Notes: generated from the letters alone by a model not told the origin. A DNA stretch of 19,337 bases from Ruminococcus sp. UBA3286 (GCA_002362135.1 DETO01000131.1:1-19337); one strand, 5' to 3'; counted from the stretch's first letter, positions 5,732 to 14,060 are shown. A program made the numbers and translations.

Positions 5732-8572
5732 TTCTTCCTGCTTATATATTCCTGCATCAAGCTGCTGGATAACAAGAGCGTCCTGAGCCGTAACGCCGTC
5801 GCCGTTTCCGACAACATCGGCATTTTTCATGCCCTGCCCTGTCAGCGAATACTCGTCCTTATTCGTCAGGAACTGCAAAATCAGCGTAGCGTCGGCTATT
5901 TCAACCTTGCCGTCGCAATTCGCATCGCCGTAGAGATTTTTCTCAACAGTTGTGACCGTAGTTTGAGTTGAAGCTGTAGTTTGAGAAGATACCGCAGTCG
6001 TCTGAACAGGAGTTATATCCTCCTTTTCCGTATAAATTTCGGGAGCTTTTTCAGCTTTGCCGCTGTAAAAGCGCAGATAATCAAGAGAGCCTTTGAAGTT
6101 TTCATCAGGCATTGCCCTGTTGAAAGTCAGATTCGCATATTCACCGACCGCGTCAACAATATCAGCAGGCTTTATTGAAACATTTTCCTCAAAACACGTC
6201 TCGTCATTTACGATTATCGAACCAATGCCATTGTCAATAATTATTCTCACGTTCGCCCATTCGCCCGGCTTGATAACGTCCTCGGCAGTACTCATAATAA
6301 AAGAATTTTCTTTATCATTTAAAACCACAGTGAGTTTTCCATTTTCCAACGTCACACCAAATTCGCCGCTTTTCGTATCGTTTGTATTGCGCATTTCAAG
6401 AATAGTCTGCTTGTAATCTGTTGTTTTTCTGCTGAGAATTCCCATTTGTATCTCGATATTATCCGACGTCAGCGCGCTCTTGTCAAACTGTAAGCATCCG
6501 CCATATTCAAAGGTCATAACGCCTTTCGCGGAGGTTCTTTCAGCTTCCCACATGGAATTGTCTCCCGTAAGAGCAAAAGTTGAAGTGAAGCGGTCTTCAA
6601 TCATATATCCGCATTTGCTGTCGAAATCATAAGCATAAATAAGCTTATCTGTATAAGGGCGGCTGTCGGCATAACTCTGCGCGCTCGTCCAGCCGTAAGA
6701 AGTTCCATGAGTCAAAGTTTTGCCGCTGTCGTCATAATAATCGCCGTCTGCTATTCCCTGACCGCTAAGTTTGCCGTCAGCCATGATATAAGCCATGCCC
6801 TTTGCTATGGAATCCTCCGTCATCGTTACATTTCCGAAAACGCAGGCGCTCTCAATAACCTTTGCATTGCCGCTTATATTAGCTTTTCCCATTACGGAAG
6901 CGCAGTCACAAACCCGCGCATTCCCCGATACTACGGCATTTTCGGCAACGATTCCATAACCTGCGATAACGGCGTTTCCGGAGACCTGCGCGCTGCCTTC
7001 GACTACGGCATAATCAAGAATTTTAGCGTTTCCAGTAACTTTTGCACTGCCCTTTACGACCGCATTTGGAGCTACATAAACGCTCGGTTCGACCGTCGCC
7101 GTGGAAGCTACGAGACCGCCGCCGTTTGAATGCGGAGCATATTCAGCCTGCTCCCACCAATTTGAAGATTCCGTGGAAACTGTCCGCTTTTTAACAGATA
7201 CATTTTCGCCAAGCCTTATTGAATAGGGATAACGCTCCTTTTTGGCAAACGGATAATTCGATTCGGAGAACATGGACGCGTCGTCGTAAATTCCGGGCAG
7301 TCCATATTTTGTTATCTTATCAAGATCGGGAGTTGCAATAACAGAAAGATAAACATCGCCGCCCGTATAGGGAACTTTCACAAATTCTCTGTCACCGAAA
7401 AGTTTGGAATATGTACACGTGCCGTCCTCAGCCTGCTGAACGATACAGGCACGCCAATCCGCGCCATCAAGATCGGAAAGACCTGAAAGATGAACTTCAA
7501 TATTTTCGCCGCTGACTTCAAGGGGAATTATATTAAGTCCTGCAAACTGCGGAGCGCGCTCGGTCGGAACTACGTATTCCGAGTAATTATTTATGCGTTC
7601 GGGCATAGTGTAGATCTGCTGCCAGTTCCAGTCGCCCTGCGCAAGAAGTTCGTCCAGTCTCGCGCGGTATGCGTTCCCGTTTTTGAAATCCAAACCTGCC
7701 ATATGAGCCGCAAACATACCGAGAGTTTCCTTAATATCGGCAGGCGCAAGGCGTTCCACCTGATCGAACGGATACTCGTCGACCTGACCCTCCTGAAGCA
7801 TCTTCTTCACGAAATCCGCGCCGTAACCCTCCAGATTATCGGGATTTTCCGTAAGATACTGCAAAAACGCCCATGAAGCGTAATAATCTCTTCCGCAAGG
7901 GAAAGTGAAGTTCAGATTTTTCATGTAAGTTTCGAAAAAATCCGTTCCGTGACCCGTATCGTCGTTTGAATAATCGCTGTAGAGATACTGCTCGCGGTAC
8001 CAGTTGCCGATGGCTTCCCACCACGCGTATGAATATTTATTGTTATTCCAGCCTTTTTGATGAGCCGTCATAACGTGACCGAACTCATGGGGCAATACCC
8101 ATGACGGCGGATTGACCTGCATGGAATCTACGCAGCAGAACATATAAGCAAATCCGCCGCTGTCCCACGACATATACGCCCAGTCGTCGGTCATTCCCTC
8201 CAGACCCGTGCCTGAAATATAGATGTTGGTCTTGTATTCGTTTCCGTCCCGAAGATTATCTTCCACGGACTGAGAGGGCGGAGCCATTGAGAGATCGTTC
8301 ATGTAAACGTCCCAGACATTCTCCATATTTTTGGAATTTCCCTCCAGAAATTCCTGCGTTACCTTAGCGGAATCCGCGCCGCTGTTTCCCCAGATAAACT
8401 GGAAATGCTCCGATTCATAGTAATTATAATTACTGCTGAAATTAAAAAACGGATCACGGACTTTAAACTCCTCAGCCGCCGTTGCAGCATCGCCCATACT
8501 AAACGGCGCTGACGTAAGGCATAAAGCCGCCGCAGATACTGCCGCCGTCAGCTTTAATAGTTTTTTCTTCAT
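5714..8572 (-). CDS. secreted Svx/AvrXca-like (DUF6055-type) putative metallopeptidase with beta-helix, LamG-like and dockerin domains
   Basis: The 952-residue product starts MKKKLLKLTAAVSAAALCLT, a clear Sec signal peptide with likely cleavage near residue 30. Residues about 35-350 resemble the Svx/AvrXca virulence-protein family and carry HEFGH at 162-166, with Glu186 in WWEAIGNW 20 residues later, the pattern of a gluzincin zinc site (HExxH...E). Residues about 488-610 are imperfect GNAxVxGxAxV hexapeptides, as in left-handed beta-helices; about 640-840 resemble a LamG/concanavalin-like domain; 850-878 is a Thr-rich linker; and 879-945 is a type I dockerin with two Ca-binding repeats (GDANCDGKVEIADA and GNGDGVTAQDA). 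The dockerin implies attachment to a cohesin scaffold, so a role in the cellulosome or in cleaving glycoproteins is likely; the substrate is unknown. The ATG at 8572 has AAAAGGAG 7 nt upstream. It is a single-gene unit with its own promoter; its last residues (LPLLS) come from the intergenic repeat. Confidence 0.85.
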   Translation of the reverse strand: MKKKLLKLTAAVSAAALCLTSAPFSMGDAATAAEEFKVRDPFFNFSSNYNYYESEHFQFIWGNSGADSAKVTQEFLEGNSKNMENVWDVYMNDLSMAPPSQSVEDNLRDGNEYKTNIYISGTGLEGMTDDWAYMSWDSGGFAYMFCCVDSMQVNPPSWVLPHEFGHVMTAHQKGWNNNKYSYAWWEAIGNWYREQYLYSDYSNDDTGHGTDFFETYMKNLNFTFPCGRDYYASWAFLQYLTENPDNLEGYGADFVKKMLQEGQVDEYPFDQVERLAPADIKETLGMFAAHMAGLDFKNGNAYRARLDELLAQGDWNWQQIYTMPERINNYSEYVVPTERAPQFAGLNIIPLEVSGENIEVHLSGLSDLDGADWRACIVQQAEDGTCTYSKLFGDREFVKVPYTGGDVYLSVIATPDLDKITKYGLPGIYDDASMFSESNYPFAKKERYPYSIRLGENVSVKKRTVSTESSNWWEQAEYAPHSNGGGLVASTATVEPSVYVAPNAVVKGSAKVTGNAKILDYAVVEGSAQVSGNAVIAGYGIVAENAVVSGNARVCDCASVMGKANISGNAKVIESACVFGNVTMTEDSIAKGMAYIMADGKLSGQGIADGDYYDDSGKTLTHGTSYGWTSAQSYADSRPYTDKLIYAYDFDSKCGYMIEDRFTSTFALTGDNSMWEAERTSAKGVMTFEYGGCLQFDKSALTSDNIEIQMGILSRKTTDYKQTILEMRNTNDTKSGEFGVTLENGKLTVVLNDKENSFIMSTAEDVIKPGEWANVRIIIDNGIGSIIVNDETCFEENVSIKPADIVDAVGEYANLTFNRAMPDENFKGSLDYLRFYSGKAEKAPEIYTEKEDITPVQTTAVSSQTTASTQTTVTTVEKNLYGDANCDGKVEIADATLILQFLTNKDEYSLTGQGMKNADVVGNGDGVTAQDALVIQQLDAGIYKQEELPLLS

Positions 8573-8641
8573 ACTAAAACTCCTTTTGATTATTTTTTGG
8601 AACACGCCTATATGTCCCAGTATGCAAAATATGCTATGTTT

Positions 8642-8670
8642 ATTTTAACACTTTATTTTCAATTTGTCAA
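8642..8670 (-). promoter_or_regulatory. sigma-A-type promoter of the dockerin metallopeptidase gene
   Basis: On the minus strand TTGACA (8665-8670) and TAAAAT (8642-8647) are 17 nt apart, close to the vegetative consensus. Transcription would start near 8635, giving a leader of about 60 nt before the ATG at 8572. Confidence 0.75.
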
Positions 8671-8710
8671 CATATTTTTCATAATTATATCAAAAAATGT
8701 GTACAGGTTT

Positions 8711-8744
8711 TAAAAAAACTGCCGTACCATTTCAGTACGGCAGT
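8711..8744 (-). terminator. intrinsic terminator of the Wzz-like gene
   Basis: A perfect 10-bp stem (8718-8727 with 8735-8744, loop CATTTCA) is followed on the minus strand by a run of seven T (8712-8718 region). It begins 5 nt after the stop codon of the chain-length protein gene and precedes the dockerin gene promoter. Confidence 0.9.
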
Positions 8745-8749
8745 ATACA

Positions 8750-10324
8750 TTATTCATTTTCCTTATTGTCTTTATTTTTCTTCTTTTTGTCGTCCTTTGT
8801 ATCCTTTTCATCAGATTCCTCTTCAGCATCTTCCTCGTCCTTTTTATCAAGATCAATGCCTGCGGCAGCCAGAGCAAGCTTCCTGTTTCTGCTGTCGGAA
8901 GTAAGCGCCTCGATGAACGCGATAGCAAAATATACAATGAACGCGATAGCCTCAAGAACGAGAAGCGGAAGTTTCACGTTCTGCTTTATTCTGTCAAATC
9001 TGTTTGTAGAAACATCAGCCGCGGGAACGAGAACATTATAAGCGTTCTTAAACGTTACGTTTACGTAATAATCCTCAGATGTATCGCTTACAGCATTGAT
9101 GAGATTGTTTATCTTATCGCTAAGGTTTTTCAGATCTGTTTCGATCTTTTCAGTTTTTTCAGACGAACCTGTCGATTTGCTCTTGAGTGTCTCCTGACGC
9201 TCTTTATAATAGCTGATCTGCTGCTTTGTCTGCGCAAGATTTGAAGCGATGATATTTTTCTGCTTGAACATCTCGTCATACTGCTCGGAAGCGATAGATG
9301 TCTGCGTTGAAGTTTCTTCGCCTGCCGTACCGAATACGATCATCTGATCCTTTTCGTAATTCTTAATAGAATTCTCATAGGCTTCAAGCTCTTCCTCATA
9401 CTGGAGGCGCTGACGCGTCAAAGTCTTTATTCTGTATTCGCAGTAAGCGAGAGCGTCCTCTTTGTTTTTGGTAAGGTTATTGACAACAATGTAAGACGAG
9501 ATCTTGTCGAGGTCGATCTTTTCAACAGTTGAGATAGCCTCGTAAAGGTCGTCGAATGTATAACCCGTAACCGATGAACGGAAACGCGTATCGTCGTCGT
9601 CGGCAAGTTCCTTAACATACTTCTTCAGCGTATCTACACTGTTTGAGAAAACGTCGATAGCTTCCGTATAGTCGTAATCCTCATAGCTGATAACGCTCAA
9701 CGCGCTTCCGAGAGATTCGTTGTAGCCGTATTCCTGATAGAAGAATACCTTGTAATTTTCAAGAATGCGGTTAAAGAGCTGAACGGCTTCTTCATCTGTA
9801 AAATCGGTAGCCGAATAATCGAATGCCACGGTATACTGAGTCGGGAAATAAGTAGTTTCGAGAATTTTTTCAGCAGCGGCGATATTACCGTTTTTATTAA
9901 TAACGTTGCTGTACTGAGTAAGGCGGGCAACCGTATCCTTCGGTGTGATACCTGTAATAGTGATGCCCTGTCTTACGTATTCCAGCTGTTCGATCTCCAG
10001 ATTCAGATCGGTCAGCGCGGATTCGATAACGTTTGGATTTTTAATGGTTTCGACCTTAAAGTCTCTGCCGTTGGGGTCGAGACCTTTCTCAATGCCATCA
10101 TAGGAAAATCCGATGAGAGCCGTAAGAGTCGGCTTCTGAACATGAGTAGTGATCATCGAATATGCCACGGCGATACCAACGCATAATACTGCCGCAATTA
10201 TCCAGATAAGCAGATATTTTTTCAGCTTCCTGATAAGCGTAAATATCGAAACTACGATCTCGCTGTCCTCTTTTTCCTTGGTATTGAGCGTTATATTAAC
10301 ATTTTGATTTTCTTTCTTTGACAT
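8750..10324 (-). CDS. Wzz/chain-length-determinant-like two-span membrane protein, orphan and enlarged
   Basis: The 524-residue product has the layout of polysaccharide co-polymerases, which set the length of exported polysaccharide chains: a short cytoplasmic N-terminus, a span at about 37-59 (YLLIWIIAAVLCVGIAVAYSMI), a long extracytoplasmic region of about 390 residues with coiled-coil stretches (about 285-420), and a second span at about 451-475. The external domain is much longer than in typical Firmicutes YveK/CapA partners (about 230-250 residues in all), and the proline-rich motif expected next to span two is weak. The cytoplasmic tail of about 48 residues is almost all Asp, Glu and Lys; there is no tyrosine kinase domain. 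No glycosyltransferase, flippase or kinase gene is adjacent. The ATG at 10324 has AGGAGG 5 nt upstream. It has its own promoter and terminator. Function is inferred from architecture only. Confidence 0.7.
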   Translation of the reverse strand: MSKKENQNVNITLNTKEKEDSEIVVSIFTLIRKLKKYLLIWIIAAVLCVGIAVAYSMITTHVQKPTLTALIGFSYDGIEKGLDPNGRDFKVETIKNPNVIESALTDLNLEIEQLEYVRQGITITGITPKDTVARLTQYSNVINKNGNIAAAEKILETTYFPTQYTVAFDYSATDFTDEEAVQLFNRILENYKVFFYQEYGYNESLGSALSVISYEDYDYTEAIDVFSNSVDTLKKYVKELADDDDTRFRSSVTGYTFDDLYEAISTVEKIDLDKISSYIVVNNLTKNKEDALAYCEYRIKTLTRQRLQYEEELEAYENSIKNYEKDQMIVFGTAGEETSTQTSIASEQYDEMFKQKNIIASNLAQTKQQISYYKERQETLKSKSTGSSEKTEKIETDLKNLSDKINNLINAVSDTSEDYYVNVTFKNAYNVLVPAADVSTNRFDRIKQNVKLPLLVLEAIAFIVYFAIAFIEALTSDSRNRKLALAAAGIDLDKKDEEDAEEESDEKDTKDDKKKKNKDNKENE

Positions 10325-10388
10325 TTTGACCTCCTTGATGAACCACATAAATTTTATGTAAATAAACTGCATTATTACTGCATTTTAT

Positions 10389-10417
10389 ATGATATCACTT
10401 TTCAAGTTAAAAGTCAA
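10389..10417 (-). promoter_or_regulatory. sigma-A-type promoter of the Wzz-like gene
   Basis: On the minus strand TTGACT (10412-10417) and TATCAT (10389-10394) are separated by 17 nt. The predicted leader is about 58 nt and contains a direct repeat of ATGCAGT, a possible operator of unknown meaning. No terminator is visible between this promoter and the GH43 stop at 10495. Confidence 0.65.
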
Positions 10418-10494
10418 CAGTTAAAATTAATATTCCCCAATTTTCCAGAAAAGCCACAATTTACGGCAATATTCTCCGCGCTATTTTGCGGAAT

Positions 10495-11943
10495 TTATTC
10501 AAAAAACAGTTCTTTCATCTCAATTTCGCCGTCAATTTCGAAAAGCAGTTCAACCGCGAAGTTCTCTCCGCACTTATTTGCCGATACCGAAATATCAGTC
10601 CAGTTTTTGGCAGGCAGAATACTGCATTCCACGCCGTTTACCGAGACTTTTCCAGAACCGCCGCCGCGATATGAGACGCCGATGCGTTTTGGAACGCCGC
10701 GGAAATATTTGAAATTCACGGCTGTTTTTCCGCTTATTTCCGCAATAAAACGCTCGCCGTCACAATGATTGACATTCGGAAAGCTGTCTGTGAAAATTTT
10801 ATTTGAACCATGCGGCATATTGAAATTCGTGATATGGCAGGCGATTATCGCAGGATAACGTCCACAAGCTTTGAGCGCACCGTCGTTGAGTCCGCAGCTG
10901 GTGATTCCGACCTGCTTTATCGAACCGTCGGCAGCGATAGTTATCTTTTCGGCGCACGCCTGACGGCTGTAGTCGGATTTATGAGTAAGCCTATGGTAAA
11001 ATACATACCACTGCCCGTTTATCTCGATAATACTGCCGTGGGTAGTTCCCGTCATATTCATTCGCTTATCGTCCGGCGCGCCGTCTAATCCCACATCGCC
11101 GTTTGAAACTATAGTTCCGCCGTATACAAAATCTTTGTCGGGATAGTCGCTGACAGCATAGCAGAGTTCATGATTCTTCTGCGACGAAAAAATAAAATAA
11201 TATTTATCGCCCACTTTGCGCATCGAGCTTGCCTCGAAAAATTCATGCCCTCCGAAATTCGCGTCATAGGGGATTATATGCCGCGCGTCCTCTTTAACGG
11301 TAAGCATATCGTCCTCCAGAACGACCATGCACGCGCCGCTTACATTATCTGGCGTATCGAGTATCTCTTCGGCGGTCTTGTTGAAACGCTTCATCACTTC
11401 CGCAAGCTTTTCCTTATCGGAAGCCAGAATCTCATTGCTCTCGCCCATAAACTGCGTGCCGTAATATATGCGTATAACACCGTTATCGTTGAATGCGCAG
11501 GGGTCGAAGCACACATATTTTTTCATGGGCTTGCCGTCGGGATAATGAATATATCCCAAATATTCGTATCTGCCTGCCGGAGTATCGCAAACCGCAACGG
11601 AAATCGGCCCGTTATAGCCGCCGAATCCGTATTCGCCCGAAAGGCAGTAGTAAAGATAATATCTGCCGTCATTGCCGCGAACCACGTCGGGCGCGTACAT
11701 ATAAGAGCGTTTTTCGCTGTAATCGGGATCTTGCTTCGCGCTGTAGATAACTCCCTCAAGCCGCCAGTCGGAAAGATCGTCCACGGGAGCGGAATACACC
11801 GTATAATCACCCATACAGAACGTATGACCGCCCTCAAGATCGTGAGAGCCGTAAAGATAAACTCTGTCCCCGAAAATATGCGGCTCGCCGTCGGGAATGT
11901 ACTCGTCAAGCGGCAAAAACGGGTTATATACTTGTTTTTTCAT
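10495..11943 (-). CDS. glycoside hydrolase family 43 enzyme, predicted cytoplasmic
   Basis: GH43 enzymes are inverting glycosidases, mostly beta-xylosidases and alpha-L-arabinofuranosidases acting on plant xylan and arabinan fragments. The 482-residue product has the five-bladed propeller domain in residues 1-345 with the expected catalytic triad: Asp18 in DGEPHIF (general base), Asp86 in YAPDVV (pKa modulator) and Glu237 in HEFFEASS (general acid); THGSI at about 301-305 fits the conserved His. Residues about 370-482 form a small C-terminal beta domain resembling a CBM6-like module. There is no signal peptide, so it probably acts on imported oligosaccharides. The ATG at 11943 has a weak AAAGGT about 8 nt upstream. 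Only 16 nt separate it from the preceding small gene, so it probably belongs to the glmM transcript. The exact sugar specificity cannot be called. Confidence 0.9.
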   Translation of the reverse strand: MKKQVYNPFLPLDEYIPDGEPHIFGDRVYLYGSHDLEGGHTFCMGDYTVYSAPVDDLSDWRLEGVIYSAKQDPDYSEKRSYMYAPDVVRGNDGRYYLYYCLSGEYGFGGYNGPISVAVCDTPAGRYEYLGYIHYPDGKPMKKYVCFDPCAFNDNGVIRIYYGTQFMGESNEILASDKEKLAEVMKRFNKTAEEILDTPDNVSGACMVVLEDDMLTVKEDARHIIPYDANFGGHEFFEASSMRKVGDKYYFIFSSQKNHELCYAVSDYPDKDFVYGGTIVSNGDVGLDGAPDDKRMNMTGTTHGSIIEINGQWYVFYHRLTHKSDYSRQACAEKITIAADGSIKQVGITSCGLNDGALKACGRYPAIIACHITNFNMPHGSNKIFTDSFPNVNHCDGERFIAEISGKTAVNFKYFRGVPKRIGVSYRGGGSGKVSVNGVECSILPAKNWTDISVSANKCGENFAVELLFEIDGEIEMKELFFE

Positions 11944-11959
11944 AATCAGTTACCTTTTA

Positions 11960-12202
11960 TCAATAATTAATAGTAAATGAGATAGGCGGACCATAGACGC
12001 ATTGAATCTCTTTCTTTGCAGGGTCGTATTCGTCCTGTTTTTGCTTATCAGATTTCGACGTGAGAATTTCCGACTCTGCCGTTGTCGTTGACGGCGAAGT
12101 CATCACATCTTCATCAGGCGGAGGGCCGTATACGCAGCCGAAAGCCGCCATTGCAAGCAGGCAGGCTTCCGACGCGAAAGCTGCTTTTTTAGCTTTTTTC
12201 AT
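11960..12202 (-). CDS. small secreted/lipoprotein-like VYGPP-motif protein (second of tandem pair)
   Basis: An 80-residue protein with a basic N-terminus (MKKAKKAAF), a short hydrophobic stretch and Cys23 in LAMAAFGC, which resembles but does not fully fit a lipobox. CVYGPPPDEDVMTS follows the Cys at once and CVYGPP recurs near the C-terminus (CVYGPPISFTINY). The middle is rich in Ser, Thr, Glu and Lys and probably disordered. It is a paralogue of the protein encoded just upstream (shared pattern VYGPPPDxxxMTSxST, then AESEI). The ATG at 12202 has AGGAG 6 nt upstream, overlapping the TAG of that gene, so translation is probably coupled. No function is recognised. Confidence 0.7.
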   Translation of the reverse strand: MKKAKKAAFASEACLLAMAAFGCVYGPPPDEDVMTSPSTTTAESEILTSKSDKQKQDEYDPAKKEIQCVYGPPISFTINY

Positions 12203-12211
12203 ATCATTCTC

Positions 12212-12541
12212 CTAAAATAATCCGAAAAATTTTGGAGGCCCATAAACAGGGGCAGGTACATTTTCTGTCGGTTCGAATGTTGTGGGCGGAGGAGTCGGCG
12301 GCTCTGTAGTCGGCATTTTTTCCGAAGTTTCGGAGGATTTCTCATTTTCAGCCGAAGCTGTTTCTGTTGTGGATTCTTCTTCCGCCGCGGAAATTTCCGA
12401 TTCTGCCGTCGACGCCGAGGTCATTGCCTCTTTGTCCGGAGGAGGGCCATATACATTCTGATAATCTTCATGGCAGCCTGCAAAATTTAACGCTGCCGCA
12501 AATGCCGCCGCAGTCATGAGCGTTCTTTTCATTTTTTTCAT
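12212..12541 (-). CDS. small secreted/lipoprotein-like VYGPP-motif protein (first of tandem pair)
   Basis: A 109-residue protein with a signal-like N-terminus (MKKMKRTLMTAAAFAAALNFAGC); Cys23 is the likely lipidation site, although Phe at -3 is unusual for a lipobox. VYGPPPDKEAMTS follows 6 residues later and VYGPPKFFGLF ends the protein. Between them lie about 55 residues almost entirely of Ser, Thr, Glu and Pro, expected to be disordered. The start at 12541 lacks a good ribosome binding site; a second ATG at 12532 is no better. It lies 19 nt after the glmM stop, so co-transcription with glmM is likely. No function is recognised. Confidence 0.68.
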   Translation of the reverse strand: MKKMKRTLMTAAAFAAALNFAGCHEDYQNVYGPPPDKEAMTSASTAESEISAAEEESTTETASAENEKSSETSEKMPTTEPPTPPPTTFEPTENVPAPVYGPPKFFGLF

Positions 12542-12560
12542 AATTACTACCGATAATTAA

Positions 12561-13946
12561 TTACAAAGTATGTCCCTTTGCTTTCAGAACATCGACGATG
12601 CTGTCAACGTATTTGCGGCAGATCTCCTCGCTTTCGGCTTCAGCCATAACGCGTACAAGAGGTTCTGTACCGCTTTCGCGAACGAGCATTCTTCCCGTTG
12701 CACCAAGTTCTGCGGAAGCCTTTTCAACGGCTGCCTGTACGTCGGGATCAGCCTGAGCGGCAGTTTTATCCTTAACTCTGACATTTTCCAGAACCTGTGG
12801 AAATACCTTGAAAGGCGCGGCAAGCTCGCTGAGTTTCTTTTCGCGCGACATGATAACCTGCATTATTTTCAGGCTGGTGAGGATTCCGTCGCCCGTAGAA
12901 GCGTACTTCGAGAAGATTATATGTCCCGACTGCTCGCCGCCGATGCTGCATCCGTGTTCTTTCATGTATTCGTATACGTATTTATCGCCGACAGCTGTTT
13001 TCGCATAGTTTATGCCGATCTCGTCAAACGCTTTGAACAGTCCGAAATTTGACATAACAGTTGCAACTACCGTGTTGTTTACAAGCTTGTCGCGCTCCTT
13101 CATGTATCTGCCGTAAATGTAGAGAATATGGTCGCCCGAAATAAGATTTCCCTTTTCGTCAACGCAAAGGCAGCGGTCGGCGTCGCCGTCATAGGCAAAA
13201 CCTGCGTCCAGACCGTTTTCCACAACGTATTTTTGCAGTACTTCTATATGCGTAGAGCCTGCGTTGTCATTTATATTAACGCCGTTCGGAGCAGCGTTTA
13301 TAACGTGAGTTTCTGCGCCGAGAGCGTCGAATACAGCCTTTGCGATATTCCAAGCCGCACCGTTGGCGCAGTCAAGACCGATCTTCATTCCGCGGAACGA
13401 ATAAACGCCCAGTGAAATAAGATAGCCGATATATCTGTTTCTGCCCGATACATAATCAACGGAACGACCTATCTTCTCATTTTTTGCGAAAGGCAGTTCA
13501 GTCCATTTTTCGCCGAAAACTTCAAGTTCGCCGTCAAGATAAGCTTCAACAAGGTCAATAACCTCGTCCTCCATTTTTTCGCCCTTGCCGTTGATAAGCT
13601 TCAGACCGTTGTCATAATAAGGATTATGACTTGCGGAGATCATAATTGCGCAGTCAAATCCGTCCACGCGTGAAACATACGCTACCGAAGGAGTAGTTGT
13701 TACATGAAGCAGGTAAGCGTCCGCGCCCGAAGCCGTCAGTCCGCCTACAAGCGAATATTCGAACATATAGCTTGAACGGCGTGTATCCTTGCCGATAACT
13801 ATACGCGCAGGAGTATCGTCGCCGCCGCGCTTTTTCAGTTCGCCGTAATACCAGCCGAGAAATCTTCCCACTTTATATGCATGATCTGCTGTCAGGTTTT
13901 CATTTGCAGTTCCTCTGAAACCGTCTGTGCCAAAATATTTTCCCAT
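12561..13946 (-). CDS. glmM: phosphoglucosamine mutase GlmM
   Basis: GlmM converts glucosamine-6-phosphate to glucosamine-1-phosphate, feeding UDP-GlcNAc synthesis for peptidoglycan. The 461-residue product shows the alpha-D-phosphohexomutase signatures in order: GTDGFRG at 6-12, the phosphoserine loop ISASHNP with Ser106, the metal-binding DGDADR at about 244-249, the sugar-binding GGEQSGH, and the phosphate-binding RESGTEPLVRVM near the C-terminus. The N-terminal MGKYFGTDGFRGTAN is typical of GlmM rather than phosphomannomutase. I chose the ATG at 13946 because GAGGAG lies 7 nt upstream; an in-frame ATG 15 nt earlier overlaps that site. It heads a minus-strand unit with its own promoter, followed closely by the VYGPP genes and GH43. 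Confidence 0.95.
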   Translation of the reverse strand: MGKYFGTDGFRGTANENLTADHAYKVGRFLGWYYGELKKRGGDDTPARIVIGKDTRRSSYMFEYSLVGGLTASGADAYLLHVTTTPSVAYVSRVDGFDCAIMISASHNPYYDNGLKLINGKGEKMEDEVIDLVEAYLDGELEVFGEKWTELPFAKNEKIGRSVDYVSGRNRYIGYLISLGVYSFRGMKIGLDCANGAAWNIAKAVFDALGAETHVINAAPNGVNINDNAGSTHIEVLQKYVVENGLDAGFAYDGDADRCLCVDEKGNLISGDHILYIYGRYMKERDKLVNNTVVATVMSNFGLFKAFDEIGINYAKTAVGDKYVYEYMKEHGCSIGGEQSGHIIFSKYASTGDGILTSLKIMQVIMSREKKLSELAAPFKVFPQVLENVRVKDKTAAQADPDVQAAVEKASAELGATGRMLVRESGTEPLVRVMAEAESEEICRKYVDSIVDVLKAKGHTL

Positions 13947-13991
13947 TTTTATTCTCCTCATAATAATCGCTTAGCAGCGTTTTTATTGTAA

Positions 13992-14025
13992 AAAGTATGA
14001 AATCACGCTATCAATCACATACTTT
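13992..14025 (-). promoter_or_regulatory. hairpin at the 5' end of the glmM leader
   Basis: On the minus strand AAAGTATG (14018-14025) pairs perfectly with CATACTTT (13992-13999) across an 18-nt loop, and two further T follow. It begins at about the predicted transcription start, so it may stabilise the 5' end or act as a weak attenuator. I do not recognise a known riboswitch; it is not the glmS ribozyme. Confidence 0.4.
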
Positions 14026-14031
14026 AGTTTA

Positions 14032-14060
14032 ATTGTAACATATTATTTATATATAGTCAA
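14032..14060 (-). promoter_or_regulatory. sigma-A-type promoter of the glmM unit
   Basis: On the minus strand TTGACT (14055-14060) and TACAAT (14032-14037) are separated by 17 nt. Transcription would start near 14025, leaving a leader of about 80 nt before the ATG at 13946. Confidence 0.75.

Noticed and set aside
8733..8744. The 12-mer CAGTACGGCAGT occurs both in the Wzz-gene terminator and in the grpE-dnaK hairpin (15997-16008).
   Set aside because: Several shared 12-mers are expected by chance in 19 kb on both strands, and the surrounding stems and loops are otherwise different.
10478..10497. A possible terminator hairpin at the GH43 stop codon.
   Set aside because: The stem is only five base pairs, it includes the stop codon, and no T-run follows on the minus strand.
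11170..11970. A 266-codon open frame on the plus strand opposite the GH43 gene.
   Set aside because: It has no ribosome binding site of note, no recognisable domain, and lies antisense to a well-supported catalytic gene.
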